From: JADCRZ01 sp031399065
GTDB taxonomy: Bacteria; Bacteroidota; Bacteroidia; Chitinophagales; Chitinophagaceae
DNA length: 64,000 bases
Reading direction: 5' to 3'
Assembly: GCA_031399065.1 (NCBI GenBank)
Contig: JANNOM010000009.1
Location: 8,987-72,986 of the forward strand
The notes below the pieces were generated by a model. The model was given only the letters and a program-made list of their open reading frames with translations. It was not told the DNA's origin and ran no database searches. Numbering within the stretch: position 1 is the stretch's first letter; each line of letters starts with the position of its first letter. Of the stretch, positions 47,284 to 57,697 are shown in pieces. The translations under genes were made by a program, and so were the position numbers.

Positions 47284-50200
47284 ATGCCAACAAACAATTA
47301 TCAGCTTAAGCTGAACACACATCTTTTTACCGGAACCCTGACAGCACTATTATTTACATGTTTTGCATATTCTGGCCGGTGCCAGACATTCGTTCATCCC
47401 GGCGTACTCCATAAGCGATCTGACCTCGACAGGATGAAGTACATGGCTTTGCAAAGCAATACCGAGCCTTATAAAACTTCTTATCAAAAACTAAAAGCAG
47501 AATCTAAAGCCCAATGGAGTTATGCAGTAAGGGGGAAGACGTCTTTTACTGAATTAAAAAGAGAGTTTTCACCATCCATCAATCGTAGTGAAATGGAATC
47601 AGATTGCCGGGCCGCTTACCTGAATGCACTGATGTGGTATATCACCAATGACCCACGGCACGCCAGGAAAACAATTGAAATACTGAATGCCTGGACAGGC
47701 TTGCGAAAGTTTAGCGGTAACGCAGTTCCGTTAATGGCCGGCCTGTATGGTTATTTACTCGTAAATGCCGCGGAAATAATTAAACACACTTATAATGGCT
47801 GGTCACAACCCGACCAGGATGCTTTTAATTATATGCTTACGTATCGAAACGGGAACGATAAAACTTTTTTGTATTCGGTATATGATTTTGCTGCAAGAAC
47901 CTGGGGTAACCAGGAAATAGAGGCTCTTAAAACGATGATGGCCATCGGCATTTACCTGGATAATGATACCATCTACAAAAGGGCATTGAACTATTATAAA
48001 AATCTGCCACCGTTAGCAGGAGATAGTCCTTATCCCGGTGGTAAATACAATCGTACCAGTAATACGCCCAACTCGGGCAGTACACCTTACATGGATAGAT
48101 ATGATATTACCAGTACCATTGATAATACAATCCCCACCAACTATTTTTATAACGGAACCCTGCAAAACTATATATTCTCCAATGGGCAGTGCCAGGAATC
48201 GCACAGGGACCAGGCACATGCCATGCTGGGACTAGGGGCCCTTTGCGAAGTATCTGAAATGGTATACAACCAGGGGGAAGATCTTTATGGATTACTGAAT
48301 GACAGGCTTTTGCTTGGATTGGAATATACCTCCCGTTACAATATACCCAGCCTGGGATGGAACAACCCTCCTTTTACACCTTTTTGGGATAGGCAAAATG
48401 CAAATTATGGCAAGGGTATTACCCCCGACGAAAGAGGCACTTACGAAGAGCACGCCATATTTGAAATGCCGGTGGCGCACTACCAGGTGAGGGCAAAAAA
48501 AGCACCTTCCGCATTTACTTATACGAAAGCCGCCCGCGATAGTTCTATTATTAAACTGGGACGGTATGAAAATAGCGGTTTTGCCACCGATGTTCCCGGA
48601 TGGGGCGGACTTACCTATCACCGCGAAAACTCATTTACAGGAGACCCTTGTTCCGCGGGCGGTAACTCCTTTGCCGTTAAAAAAATACCCGGAACCATCG
48701 AAGCGGAAGACTTTGATTTTTCCCCGCTGGATGGAGAAGGCAGAACCTACCACGATGTATCGGCCGGTAATAACGGGAGCCAGTACAGAACTGCCGAAGA
48801 CGTGGATATAGAAGTTTGTACGGAAGGCGGGTACGATGTGAAATCAAACGACCTGGGGGAATGGCTTACCTACTCCGTATATATTCCGGCAGATGGTAAG
48901 TATAATCTGAACATCCGTTATGCAGCTACCAGCAGCAGCGGTCAGATCAGGTTTGAATTTGGCGGAGCAGATAAAACGGGAAATGTAACGCTTAACTCCA
49001 CTTCCGGCGGACAAACCTGGGCTACCAAAACCATATCCGGTATCATTCTCGATGCGGGTATGCAGATCATGAAAGTATATATTACCGGTACTGCAAAAGC
49101 CTATAACCTGAATAAATTTTCTTTTACCTCCGGCAATACCGCGCACGCCACATTAAACATACCAGGAACCATCGATGCAGAAGATTTTGATAATGGCGGA
49201 CAAAATGCGGCTTATTATGATAACACCGATGGTAATCCCGGCTCGGCAAGAACCACCGAAGATGTTGATATCGTAACGATCAGCGGCAGCGATTATGCAG
49301 TGGGTTCCATTATTGCAGGCGAATGGTTAAAGTATACGGTAAACGTTAATAATAATGCATCTTACCCAGGCACTTACGGAATGGAAATAAACACTTCTTC
49401 ACCGTACAGCAATAAACGAATAGTGGTGGAGATGGATGGACTTATAGTTGACACTATCCTGTTTAACACTACGGGTTCGTATTCCACCTACCAGTCACAC
49501 AAAGGCGCAGACCTGACATTAACCAACGGCACGCACCTAATCAGGCTCCTTTTCCTTGATGCCAGTTTTAATGTAAATTATATTCGCTTTACCGAAAAGC
49601 AGTCACCCGTTCAAAATACTGCATTAGGCACCAGCGCGCGTACCATACAGGCGGAAGATTTTGATATGGGCGGCGAAGGTATTGCCTATCATGAAACCAC
49701 TACAGGGAACCAGGGCAATAAATACCGGATAGAAGATGATGTTGACATACAGGTATGCGGAGATGCAAATGGAGGTTATAACGCCGGCTGGCTGATAGCC
49801 GGTGAGTGGATGGAGTATACATTCACTGTCTCCGGAGCTGCAGCGGGCAACTATCATATTACCTCCAGGGTTTCCAGCACCAGTACCGCCGGCCGGTTCC
49901 GCATTTATATAGACGATGAGGACGTGACAGGGCAGTTGAGTGTGCCCAATACCGGTAGTTATCAGTCGTATGCCGATGTTACCAGGAATAATATTCCTAT
50001 TACATCGGGAACACACGTAATGCGGTTTAAGGTGGATGTAGCTGGCTTTAATGTAAATTATTTTGCGTTCAGTGCCAAAGTAAGTGGCCTCCGGCAGGTT
50101 CTGACTGTGGCCGATTCCTCGATTAACATCCAGGAGGATAGAATCATGAAAGTGTCGGTATTTCCCAATCCTGCTTCAGAACAGGTAACGGTGAGTATAC

Positions 50201-50382
50201 CGCAAACAGTCACCGGGCTTGCATCCGTAACATTGATTGATTTAAACGGAAAGGTTGTCCGGTCGATTTATACTGCCAATCACAAAGCCAACATTGACGT
50301 ATCAGGTCTTAAAGCATCTGTTTACATTATAATCGTAAAGGCAAACGGATTAAACGAAACAGTAAAATTCATCAAACAATAA
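47284..50382 (+). CDS. Secreted alginate-lyase-fold polysaccharide lyase with three CBM6-like modules and T9SS domain
   Basis: 1032 residues. Signal peptide to about 34. Residues about 35-385 form an Alginate_lyase-type (alpha/alpha) toroid with HPGVLHKRSDLDRMK, DPRHARKTIEILNAW, AARTWGNQEIEALKTMMAIG and CQESHRDQAHAMLG. Three CBM6-like jelly rolls follow at about 466-615, 623-770 and 783-930, each opening with an EAEDFD/DAEDFD/QAEDFD strand and containing GEWL/GEWM. A T9SS type A domain closes the protein from about 956 (VFPNPASEQVTVS). The catalytic part resembles PL38-type lyases acting on glucuronan-like polymers; that family call is from memory of motifs. It probably makes the first cut at the cell surface. 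Confidence 0.85.
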   Translation: MPTNNYQLKLNTHLFTGTLTALLFTCFAYSGRCQTFVHPGVLHKRSDLDRMKYMALQSNTEPYKTSYQKLKAESKAQWSYAVRGKTSFTELKREFSPSINRSEMESDCRAAYLNALMWYITNDPRHARKTIEILNAWTGLRKFSGNAVPLMAGLYGYLLVNAAEIIKHTYNGWSQPDQDAFNYMLTYRNGNDKTFLYSVYDFAARTWGNQEIEALKTMMAIGIYLDNDTIYKRALNYYKNLPPLAGDSPYPGGKYNRTSNTPNSGSTPYMDRYDITSTIDNTIPTNYFYNGTLQNYIFSNGQCQESHRDQAHAMLGLGALCEVSEMVYNQGEDLYGLLNDRLLLGLEYTSRYNIPSLGWNNPPFTPFWDRQNANYGKGITPDERGTYEEHAIFEMPVAHYQVRAKKAPSAFTYTKAARDSSIIKLGRYENSGFATDVPGWGGLTYHRENSFTGDPCSAGGNSFAVKKIPGTIEAEDFDFSPLDGEGRTYHDVSAGNNGSQYRTAEDVDIEVCTEGGYDVKSNDLGEWLTYSVYIPADGKYNLNIRYAATSSSGQIRFEFGGADKTGNVTLNSTSGGQTWATKTISGIILDAGMQIMKVYITGTAKAYNLNKFSFTSGNTAHATLNIPGTIDAEDFDNGGQNAAYYDNTDGNPGSARTTEDVDIVTISGSDYAVGSIIAGEWLKYTVNVNNNASYPGTYGMEINTSSPYSNKRIVVEMDGLIVDTILFNTTGSYSTYQSHKGADLTLTNGTHLIRLLFLDASFNVNYIRFTEKQSPVQNTALGTSARTIQAEDFDMGGEGIAYHETTTGNQGNKYRIEDDVDIQVCGDANGGYNAGWLIAGEWMEYTFTVSGAAAGNYHITSRVSSTSTAGRFRIYIDDEDVTGQLSVPNTGSYQSYADVTRNNIPITSGTHVMRFKVDVAGFNVNYFAFSAKVSGLRQVLTVADSSINIQEDRIMKVSVFPNPASEQVTVSIPQTVTGLASVTLIDLNGKVVRSIYTANHKANIDVSGLKASVYIIIVKANGLNETVKFIKQ

Positions 50383-50398
50383 AAAATGTTTCACATAC

Positions 50399-53167
50399 AT
50401 GAGAGCAAACAGGCATATAGCTATACTTGTATTTTTTCTTCAGCAGTTGAATGCACCGGGGGCTTTTTCACAAAAAATGCCCGGCGCAAAGCTGGAAGAA
50501 CTTCGCTGCGAATATGCTGTTAATCCGATAGGTATAGGTGAAGAGAGTCCCCGTTTAAGCTGGGTAATCAACGCCGCAACGAGAAACTGGAAGCAGTCAG
50601 CCTACAGAATACTGGTAGCTTCCAGCAGGGGCCTGCTGGAAAAAGATAAAGGCGATCTATGGGATAGTGAAAGAGTATTATCCGGCCAGAGTAATCAGGT
50701 AGCTTATGAAGGATCGAAACTCAGCTCCCATAAAATCTGTTATTGGAAAGTAATGGTTTGGGATCAGAATAGCGGAGCCATTCCCTGGAGCGACCCGGCG
50801 ATATGGGAAATGGGTTTGATGTCTGAAAAAGACTGGAAGGCTAAATGGATCGGCCGCCATAATAACGAGCTGAAGAAAGTGGCTATAGATACTGTCAGGA
50901 AAGAGAAACCACGTCCCCCATCGGAGCCCGCCCCTTATTTAAGAAAACAGTTTGTATTAAAAAATAATGTCAAGAGGGCGCGTTTATATATGAGTGCTCC
51001 GGGATGGGCACAATTGCACCTGAACCAGGATAGGGTAGGAGGTAACCGGGAAAGAGATCCCGGATTCACTAGGTTCGACAAAACGCTTTTGTACGCTACT
51101 TACGATGTAACCAACCTCGTTCATAAAGGTAATAACGTGATGGGTGCCGTTTTGGGGACCGGATGGTACGACACGCACGACCTGGCCGTATGGTTTCTTG
51201 AAAAAGCCCCCTGGAGAGGCCGGCCAAGAATAAAGCTGCAACTGTTCGTTGAATACACAAACGGCAGTTCGGAACGGATTGTTTCCGACGAATCGTGGAA
51301 AGTAACCACAGGCCCGGTTTTGTCGGATGGGATTTATACCGGAGAAGTATATGATGCAAATAAAGAATTAACGGGCTGGATGGGTAATGCGTATACCGAT
51401 ACCTCCTGGAAGACTTGTGTTATTATGCCGGAACCCGGGGGCAGGCTGATGGCTTCCAGCAGTCCTCCTGTTGGCATATCAAGAACTATCAGGCCGGTTG
51501 CCATCAGTGAGCCAAAGCCCGGTGTATACATAGTGGACATGGGTGAAAATTTCTCAGGTCATGCCCTTGTGCATATGAAAGCCCCAAAAGATACTAAACT
51601 TGTCATGCGATATGCTGAAACACTGGATAAAGGAATGATTGAACGAAATAATATCGAATCTTTTATGGCAATTACGGAGCCCAGGCAACTGTTCCAGACG
51701 GATATATACATATTCAAAGGTGAAGGTATGGAAACCTGGGAAGGACAGTTTACGTATCATGGTTTCCGTTATATAGAAGTAACAGGGCTGCCGTTCAAGC
51801 CTACGCCGGATGATTTCTCAGGAAGGTTTACCCATACGCTGCTGGAACAGACAAGCTCATTTAAATCTTCGAGCCAGCTGTTGAATGATATTCAGAAAAT
51901 TGTTTTGCAATCCTACCTGAGCAATGCGCAGGATATACCTACAGATTGTCCGCAGCGGGAAAAGAATGGCTGGTCGGCAGATGCCCACCTGGCGGCGGAA
52001 ACAGGTATGATGAATTATAACGCAGCAGGGTTCTATAATAAATGGCTGAATGATAATGCTGATGCACAACTAAAGAATGGATTGCTACCGGTAATTATTC
52101 CCAGTGCCGACTGGGGTTTGCACTGGGATCCGGAATGGAATACTGCTTATCATATGATCGCCTGGGACCTGTACCGGTTTTATAACGACAAACGGGTATT
52201 GGAAAAGCATTATGATAATTTGCGCTTATATGTCGACAGTCTGGCCACAAAACGAAAAGAAGGTTTGCTGCCAGGGTTTTACTATGGCGACTGGGCATTT
52301 TACCTAACACAGACATCTAAAAAATTAACTTCTAATGCCTACCTGTTCCAGGCTGTTCAGATCCTCGCAAAATCGGCGGTGCTACTGGATAAAACAACGG
52401 ATGCCGGGAAATATTCCGCCATGTCGGATACTATCAGGCAGGCTTTTAATAATTTATTTTTTAAGGATATGATATACGATAAAGGGAGCCAAAGCGCTTT
52501 AGCCGTGCCGCTAAATTTTGGAATGGTTCCCCCAGGGTCGGAAAGTGGTGTTCTCGGAAATTTAATCTATAACCTGGATACAACAGGCCATATAGATGCC
52601 GGCATATTAGGTACCCGTAACTTATTGCGCACCTTATCCGAAAACGGCAGAACCGATATTGCGTATAAGTTAATAAATACCCGAAGCCATCCGGGTTGGG
52701 GCTATTGGCTATCGCAGGGAGCCACTTCTCTGTGGGGAGGCTGGGGCCGTAAAGGTAAACGGAACAGCGGCTCGCTGAATCATATCATGTTCGGCGACAT
52801 TAGTGCCTGGATGTACGAATACCTGGCGGGAATTAAACCGGATGAAAAGCATCCGGGATTCAGGCATTTTTTTGTGGCTCCTTTTATACCGGACGATCTT
52901 TCTTACCTGGATGCGGTCTACCTATCAGCATCGGGTAAAATAACGGTATCCTGGAAAAAGCAAAAAGAGCAACTTGATTTACGGATCGTTATCCCTGCAA
53001 ACACCAGTGCCACTATCACCTTGCCCGTTACGGATATTGCTTTAGTTCAGGAAGGCGGAAAGCCACTCTATGAATTGCAGGAGTTTAAAAAGCAGCAGGA
53101 TCAAAGAGGACAGGTGTTTTTTACTGCCGGATCAGGAGATTACCGGTTTGTTATAAATAAAAAATAA
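50399..53167 (+). CDS. GH78 alpha-L-rhamnosidase
   Basis: 922 residues with a signal peptide (about 1-25). The N-terminal beta-domains show the Bac_rhamnosid pattern LRCEYAVNPIGIGEESPRLSW, YWKVMVWDQN and KAKWIGRH; a further domain has MGAVLGTGWYD. The (alpha/alpha)6 catalytic domain carries DIPTDCPQREKNGWSADAH with the general acid Glu 521 in REK. The C-terminal domain has GFRHFFVAPFIPDD and a final beta-sandwich. These enzymes release terminal alpha-L-rhamnose with inversion. It is 16 bp behind the lyase and 4 bp before the fucosidase, so it is operonic. A second, broken copy lies at 55196. Confidence 0.93.
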   Translation: MRANRHIAILVFFLQQLNAPGAFSQKMPGAKLEELRCEYAVNPIGIGEESPRLSWVINAATRNWKQSAYRILVASSRGLLEKDKGDLWDSERVLSGQSNQVAYEGSKLSSHKICYWKVMVWDQNSGAIPWSDPAIWEMGLMSEKDWKAKWIGRHNNELKKVAIDTVRKEKPRPPSEPAPYLRKQFVLKNNVKRARLYMSAPGWAQLHLNQDRVGGNRERDPGFTRFDKTLLYATYDVTNLVHKGNNVMGAVLGTGWYDTHDLAVWFLEKAPWRGRPRIKLQLFVEYTNGSSERIVSDESWKVTTGPVLSDGIYTGEVYDANKELTGWMGNAYTDTSWKTCVIMPEPGGRLMASSSPPVGISRTIRPVAISEPKPGVYIVDMGENFSGHALVHMKAPKDTKLVMRYAETLDKGMIERNNIESFMAITEPRQLFQTDIYIFKGEGMETWEGQFTYHGFRYIEVTGLPFKPTPDDFSGRFTHTLLEQTSSFKSSSQLLNDIQKIVLQSYLSNAQDIPTDCPQREKNGWSADAHLAAETGMMNYNAAGFYNKWLNDNADAQLKNGLLPVIIPSADWGLHWDPEWNTAYHMIAWDLYRFYNDKRVLEKHYDNLRLYVDSLATKRKEGLLPGFYYGDWAFYLTQTSKKLTSNAYLFQAVQILAKSAVLLDKTTDAGKYSAMSDTIRQAFNNLFFKDMIYDKGSQSALAVPLNFGMVPPGSESGVLGNLIYNLDTTGHIDAGILGTRNLLRTLSENGRTDIAYKLINTRSHPGWGYWLSQGATSLWGGWGRKGKRNSGSLNHIMFGDISAWMYEYLAGIKPDEKHPGFRHFFVAPFIPDDLSYLDAVYLSASGKITVSWKKQKEQLDLRIVIPANTSATITLPVTDIALVQEGGKPLYELQEFKKQQDQRGQVFFTAGSGDYRFVINKK

Positions 53168-53171
53168 AAAA

Positions 53172-55085
53172 ATGAACCTACTTTTAAAAACGGCATTTCT
53201 AATCGTTTCCATTGTCTATTGCCATTCACTTTATGCCCAGGTTAAACCGGCAACACCCGGTAATGAGTATGAAGAATTTGAAGACCCCACTAAAACCTTA
53301 AAATTACCGGGTGATAAAACAGCCGTGAACAGGGCATTGGCCAAAGATAGCTGGTGGAGAAAATCTATGGAAACACATAAAGAACGGATTAAATGGTATG
53401 AAGAAGCCAGGTTCGGAATGTTCATTCACTGGGGCGTTTATTCCCGCCTGAATGGTATATGGGAAGGCAAGCCGGTAGGTGGTTATGCAGAGCAGATACT
53501 ACGCACAAAAAAGATACCAGCGGATGTGTATAAACGCGAAGCGATCGATAAATTTAACCCCGTATATTTTAATGCCGATGAATGGATCAGGACGGCAAAA
53601 GAAACCGGCATGAAATATATGATCATTACTGCCAAACACCATGACGGCTTTGCCATGTATCCGTCAGATGCCTATCCGTATAATATTCGTTTAACTCCCT
53701 TCAGGCGCGACCCGATGATGGAACTCCGTACGGCTGCCAGGAAGTACGGTATTAAATTCGGCTTTTATTACTCACATGCTAACGACTGGGAACATCCGGA
53801 TGCCTCGGGTAAAGACTGGGATACCAGCGGGATCAGTGTCAGCAGTATAATGAAAGGCATCACTGATTATAGTAAATACCCGGAACTGGTTCCGCGCGTG
53901 GCGAAATATGTAGATAATAAAGCCATTCCGCAATTAAGAGAATTGGTAGCCAAATACGATCCGGATATTTTCTGGTTCGATACCAATCAACATCTGCCGG
54001 TTTCGGAGAATTTACGGATGTTGGAAACACTCCGAACGTTTGCACCTGATGTGGTGGTAAATGGCAGGATGGTCAGCTTACCCAATTTCAACTTTGGCGA
54101 TTATTTAAATACTACCGATAAGCCGGCTTATTTCCGCCCTCAAAAGCAAGTGTGGGAAGGCATACCTACCACCAATGAATCGTATGGTTACAGCGAACTG
54201 GATACCAAACATAAGCCGGCATCGCACTTCATTGGTCTTTTAGCAGGTGCTGCTAATAAAGGCGGGAATATATTGATGAACGTTGGACCAATGGGTAACG
54301 GAAAAATGGATCCGAGAGATATAGCTATTTTAAATGGAATAGGCGATTGGATGAGGGTAAACGGGGAAAGTATTTACGGAACCACTACAAGTCCGCTGAA
54401 TCCCCAGTCATGGGGCGAAACCACTTATAAAAACGGCACCGTTTGTTTAATGGTAAAACAGTGGCCCAAAGACGGTAAACTGGTAGTGGGTGGATTTAAC
54501 GTAACCGTTCAGAAGGCCTACCTGCTTGCCGATAAAAAGCAGTCTGCTTTAAAAACCAGCCCTTTAAATTCAACGGATCTATTAGTTACCGTTCCCAAAA
54601 AAGCACCGGACAGCAGCATTAGTGTTATAGTACTGAAAACATCCGGCAAAGCGGTGATCGATTCTACTTACCTGGTGAACCCGGAAAACCTTAACACGTT
54701 GCAGGCATTTGATGCAAAATTAAATGGTAACGGATTGTCGTATGGCGGTGGTAAGCTGCATCAGCAATTTGTTCATCACTGGCAAAATGCGGATCAATCG
54801 TTAGCCTGGAAATTGAGACTGAATGAAGCGGCTAAATTTAGTGTTAAAATGGAGTACAATACGCAAAGTGAAGATGAGCAGGGAACGGTTTTTATTGAAG
54901 TCGACGGACAAAAGTTCCCTGTCAATTATAAACCTACCAGTTCCAAAAGCAGGGTATCACGGATACTGGATGTAGGTATAATAACCCTTGCTGCCGGAAT
55001 CCATGAATTAACGATGAAGGCAGGCGATCATGAAGGGAAATATCTGCTAAGGCCTTTGAATATTTCATTGATACCTGTTAAATGA
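53172..55085 (+). CDS. GH29 alpha-L-fucosidase
   Basis: 637 residues, signal peptide to about 23. The GH29 barrel starts at RFGMFIHWGVYSRLNG and includes KYMIITAKHHDGFAMYPS, GIKFGFYYSHANDW and DIFWFDTNQH, where Asp 270 is the predicted nucleophile. AGAANKGGNILMNVGP is the conserved barrel end. Two C-terminal beta-domains follow, the last a CBM-like jelly roll. These enzymes remove alpha-linked L-fucose with retention. The acid/base residue is variable in this family and is not assigned here. It starts 4 bp after the GH78 stop; 110 bp of apparently non-coding sequence follow. Confidence 0.93.
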   Translation: MNLLLKTAFLIVSIVYCHSLYAQVKPATPGNEYEEFEDPTKTLKLPGDKTAVNRALAKDSWWRKSMETHKERIKWYEEARFGMFIHWGVYSRLNGIWEGKPVGGYAEQILRTKKIPADVYKREAIDKFNPVYFNADEWIRTAKETGMKYMIITAKHHDGFAMYPSDAYPYNIRLTPFRRDPMMELRTAARKYGIKFGFYYSHANDWEHPDASGKDWDTSGISVSSIMKGITDYSKYPELVPRVAKYVDNKAIPQLRELVAKYDPDIFWFDTNQHLPVSENLRMLETLRTFAPDVVVNGRMVSLPNFNFGDYLNTTDKPAYFRPQKQVWEGIPTTNESYGYSELDTKHKPASHFIGLLAGAANKGGNILMNVGPMGNGKMDPRDIAILNGIGDWMRVNGESIYGTTTSPLNPQSWGETTYKNGTVCLMVKQWPKDGKLVVGGFNVTVQKAYLLADKKQSALKTSPLNSTDLLVTVPKKAPDSSISVIVLKTSGKAVIDSTYLVNPENLNTLQAFDAKLNGNGLSYGGGKLHQQFVHHWQNADQSLAWKLRLNEAAKFSVKMEYNTQSEDEQGTVFIEVDGQKFPVNYKPTSSKSRVSRILDVGIITLAAGIHELTMKAGDHEGKYLLRPLNISLIPVK

Positions 55086-55195
55086 TATTAAAAGCAAGGG
55101 TTAAAGCAGAATGTGCATTTAAAATGGGAGAAAACCTTCGCCCCCTGGAGTGTATCATGACTAAGTAATTATAATGGCGAAAAGAAAAGACACTA

Positions 55196-56483
55196 ATGAA
55201 CATAAAATGGTTTACTACTATTATTGCCGTACTGATTGCTTGTATGTCAATAGCTCAGTCAAAGCCCGTGACAGATAAATCAGCCAAAGACTGGAATATC
55301 CAGAAGGTAACCATTGATTATGCCGTTCAGCCAATTAATGTAGCTACCGACAAACCAGGTATTAGCTGGGTGCTTACTTCTGCAAAAAACAATGATAGGC
55401 AAGTGGCCTACCAGGTAAAAATTGCCAGCAGCAGAAAGTTGATAGACGAGGACAAAGCAGATATCTGGAGCAGCGACAAGATCAAATCCGGCCAATCATC
55501 TCATATTTTTCCGGATACGAAAAAGATTAAAAGCAATAGCGATTACTGGGTAAAAGTCACCAGCATGAACCAAAACGGGAGTGAGGCCACCTTTATTACT
55601 TCATTCAGCACGGCTTATTTCGGACAAAATGAATGGAAGGCCCAATGGATAGGGCATACGACAGAGTATCCTTATAAACCATTAACGGCCACGGGAGCGG
55701 AAAAAGAGCAATTCATGGCGGATACACTGGTTGCCAACCGATCGCAACTTTTACGAAAAGAAATTACTGTGCAAAAAACGATTGTACGGGCTAGAGCTTT
55801 TGTAACGGGTGTCGGGTTTTATGAATTATACATCAATGGAAAGAAAGTGGGCGACCATGTGCTGGCTCCTGCTAAAACCAGGTATGTAGACAGGATTTTG
55901 TACGATGTGTTTGATATAAAAGATTTTTTAATCAACGGCAGTAATGCTATCGGGTTTCATTTGGGCAATGGATGGTTCAATCCTGACAAGAAATACCAGG
56001 ACTGGCGCATGCCGTTATGGGGTTTTCCCAGGGCCATTATGCAGTTGCAGTTGGATTATACCGATGGCAGCAGTGAAATGGTATTAACTGATAAAACTTG
56101 GAAAGCGGCTTTCGGGCCAATCACTTTTAACTCGATATATGATGGAGAACACTACGATGCTTCATATCCGGCCAACGGTTGCCGGTTACGGGCGTTTCGC
56201 CATAAAACCGTATTTCCCCGAAAACGGATTGCAGGAGGTGGACGCCTCGATTAATACGGTCAAAGGACTTATTAAAGTGAAATGGCAACGAAAAAACGAC
56301 GATGTAGTGCTGGATATCCAGGTACCTTTTAATACGGAAGCTACCGTCACATTACCGGTAGCAAATAATAACCTTACAACCGATTTCCCGAATCAATCTA
56401 TTACTTTGCCGGATGGCGATAGCGAGTGGCAGTTAGGTGGGGGAAAATATATGATTAGATTTAAAATGAGAAAATCAAAATGA
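55196..56483 (+). pseudogene. GH78 alpha-L-rhamnosidase pseudogene, catalytic domain deleted
   Basis: The first frame (55196-56254) encodes a signal peptide and the N-terminal GH78 beta-domains (DKPGISWVLTSA, WKAQWIGHT, IGFHLGNGWFNPD, SIYDGEHYDA), then loses similarity and stops. A second frame, shifted by one base, takes over near 56165-56190 and encodes only the GH78 C-terminal domain (GYGRFAIKPYFPENGLQEV, then VPFNTEATVTLP) to the stop at 56483. The middle of roughly 450 residues, including the whole (alpha/alpha)6 domain and its REK acid motif, is absent. I infer an internal deletion with frame change. CCGGCCAACGG (56168-56178) and CCGGTTACGG (56182-56191), an imperfect direct repeat, lie at the junction. 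The remnant cannot be an active rhamnosidase. Confidence 0.85.
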
Positions 56484-57607
56484 GCACACGATCCATACTC
56501 TTATTATTTTTACCTCTCCTGTTTTCTTCCAGCCTCTTATCGCAGCCGGGCGGTACATTCAACCATCCGGGTATCCTGCATTCCGATTCGGCACTAAGGA
56601 GAATGAAGGAAAAGTGTGGCGAAAAGCTGGAACCATGGATGCAAGGTTATAAAGCGCTACAAAATAATCCACGCGCTTCGTTCCGGTATAAAACGCAGGG
56701 CCCTTTTGATAAGATCAGCAGGGACCCGTCCAGGCACCTGAATGATAAACCGTTCAATAATGATTGTACTGCCGCTTATTATAATGCACTGATGTGGAAT
56801 ATAACCGGGGATAAAAGACATGCCCGGAAAACGATCGATATATTAAACGCATGGAGTATCACACTAAAAGCCATTATACCAAGAGACGCCGAATTACTCG
56901 CTGGTCTTAACGGAGCCTTATTCGTAAATGCTGCCGAGATCATTCGCTATTCTCCGGCAGGCTGGGCACAGGAGGATATAGAACGATGCGAGATGATGCT
57001 AAAGCATGTAATATACCCTGTTATAAAAGATTTCGCCGGCTTTGCCAACGGTAACTGGGGAAATGCCTGCATGAAAACGGTAATGGCTATCGGCGTATTT
57101 TGTAACGATACCGCTATTTTCAACAGCGGAGTGCGGTATTATTATTATGGTGAAAAAAATGCCAGTCTTCCCAATTATATCGTTACCGAAGAAGGGCAAT
57201 GCCAGGAAAGCGGTCGTGACCAGGCACATAGTCAGTTGGGCCTCGGAAACCTGGCAGAATGCGCCGAAACGGGTTACAACCAGGGACTGGATATGTATGG
57301 TGCGATGGATAATAAACTGCTAAAGGGTTTTGAATACACGGCTGCTTATAACCTCGGTAAAGAAGTGCCTTACCAGCCGATGTGGGATAAAAATAATAAA
57401 TACCGTTTTAAAACCATTTCGGAAGAGGGCCGAGGCAACTTCCGGCCTGTATTCGAAATGATATATAATCACTACGTAATCAGGAAAGGATTAACGGCAC
57501 CGCACACTACAGAAGTAATTAAGCAGATGAGGCCGGAAACGGATGGTCCCAGGCCTGCGGACCAGCCTGGTTTTGGTACCCTGACTTTTTCCATCCGGCC
57601 GGACTAG
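56480..57607 (+). CDS. Single-domain alginate-lyase-fold polysaccharide lyase (PL38-like)
   Basis: 375 residues: a signal peptide (about 1-22) and a lone toroid domain paralogous to the N-terminal part of the large lyase at 47284. Shared motifs are FNHPGILHSDSALRRMK, DKRHARKTIDILNAWS, NGNWGNACMKTVMAIGVF, GQCQESGRDQAHSQLG and LKGFEYTAAYNLG. It has no CBM6 modules or T9SS domain, so it probably works in the periplasm on imported fragments. The start codon overlaps the pseudogene stop (ATGA), so its translation may once have been coupled to the intact rhamnosidase. It is the last gene of the PUL. Confidence 0.87.
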   Translation: MSTRSILLLFLPLLFSSSLLSQPGGTFNHPGILHSDSALRRMKEKCGEKLEPWMQGYKALQNNPRASFRYKTQGPFDKISRDPSRHLNDKPFNNDCTAAYYNALMWNITGDKRHARKTIDILNAWSITLKAIIPRDAELLAGLNGALFVNAAEIIRYSPAGWAQEDIERCEMMLKHVIYPVIKDFAGFANGNWGNACMKTVMAIGVFCNDTAIFNSGVRYYYYGEKNASLPNYIVTEEGQCQESGRDQAHSQLGLGNLAECAETGYNQGLDMYGAMDNKLLKGFEYTAAYNLGKEVPYQPMWDKNNKYRFKTISEEGRGNFRPVFEMIYNHYVIRKGLTAPHTTEVIKQMRPETDGPRPADQPGFGTLTFSIRPD

Positions 57608-57697
57608 CTTTCTTGTTAAGTTTTTATCTCCCAGTTAAACAGGAATACTGATCTTCGCAGCATAAAATAAGATCCGTTCATTATTTAAAAATTCCTG

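Noticed and set aside
48680..50100. The three similar segments in the large lyase as a DNA repeat or duplication artefact
   Set aside because: The segments differ widely at both DNA and protein level and keep separate CBM6-like motifs, so they are old domain duplications and not a recent repeat.
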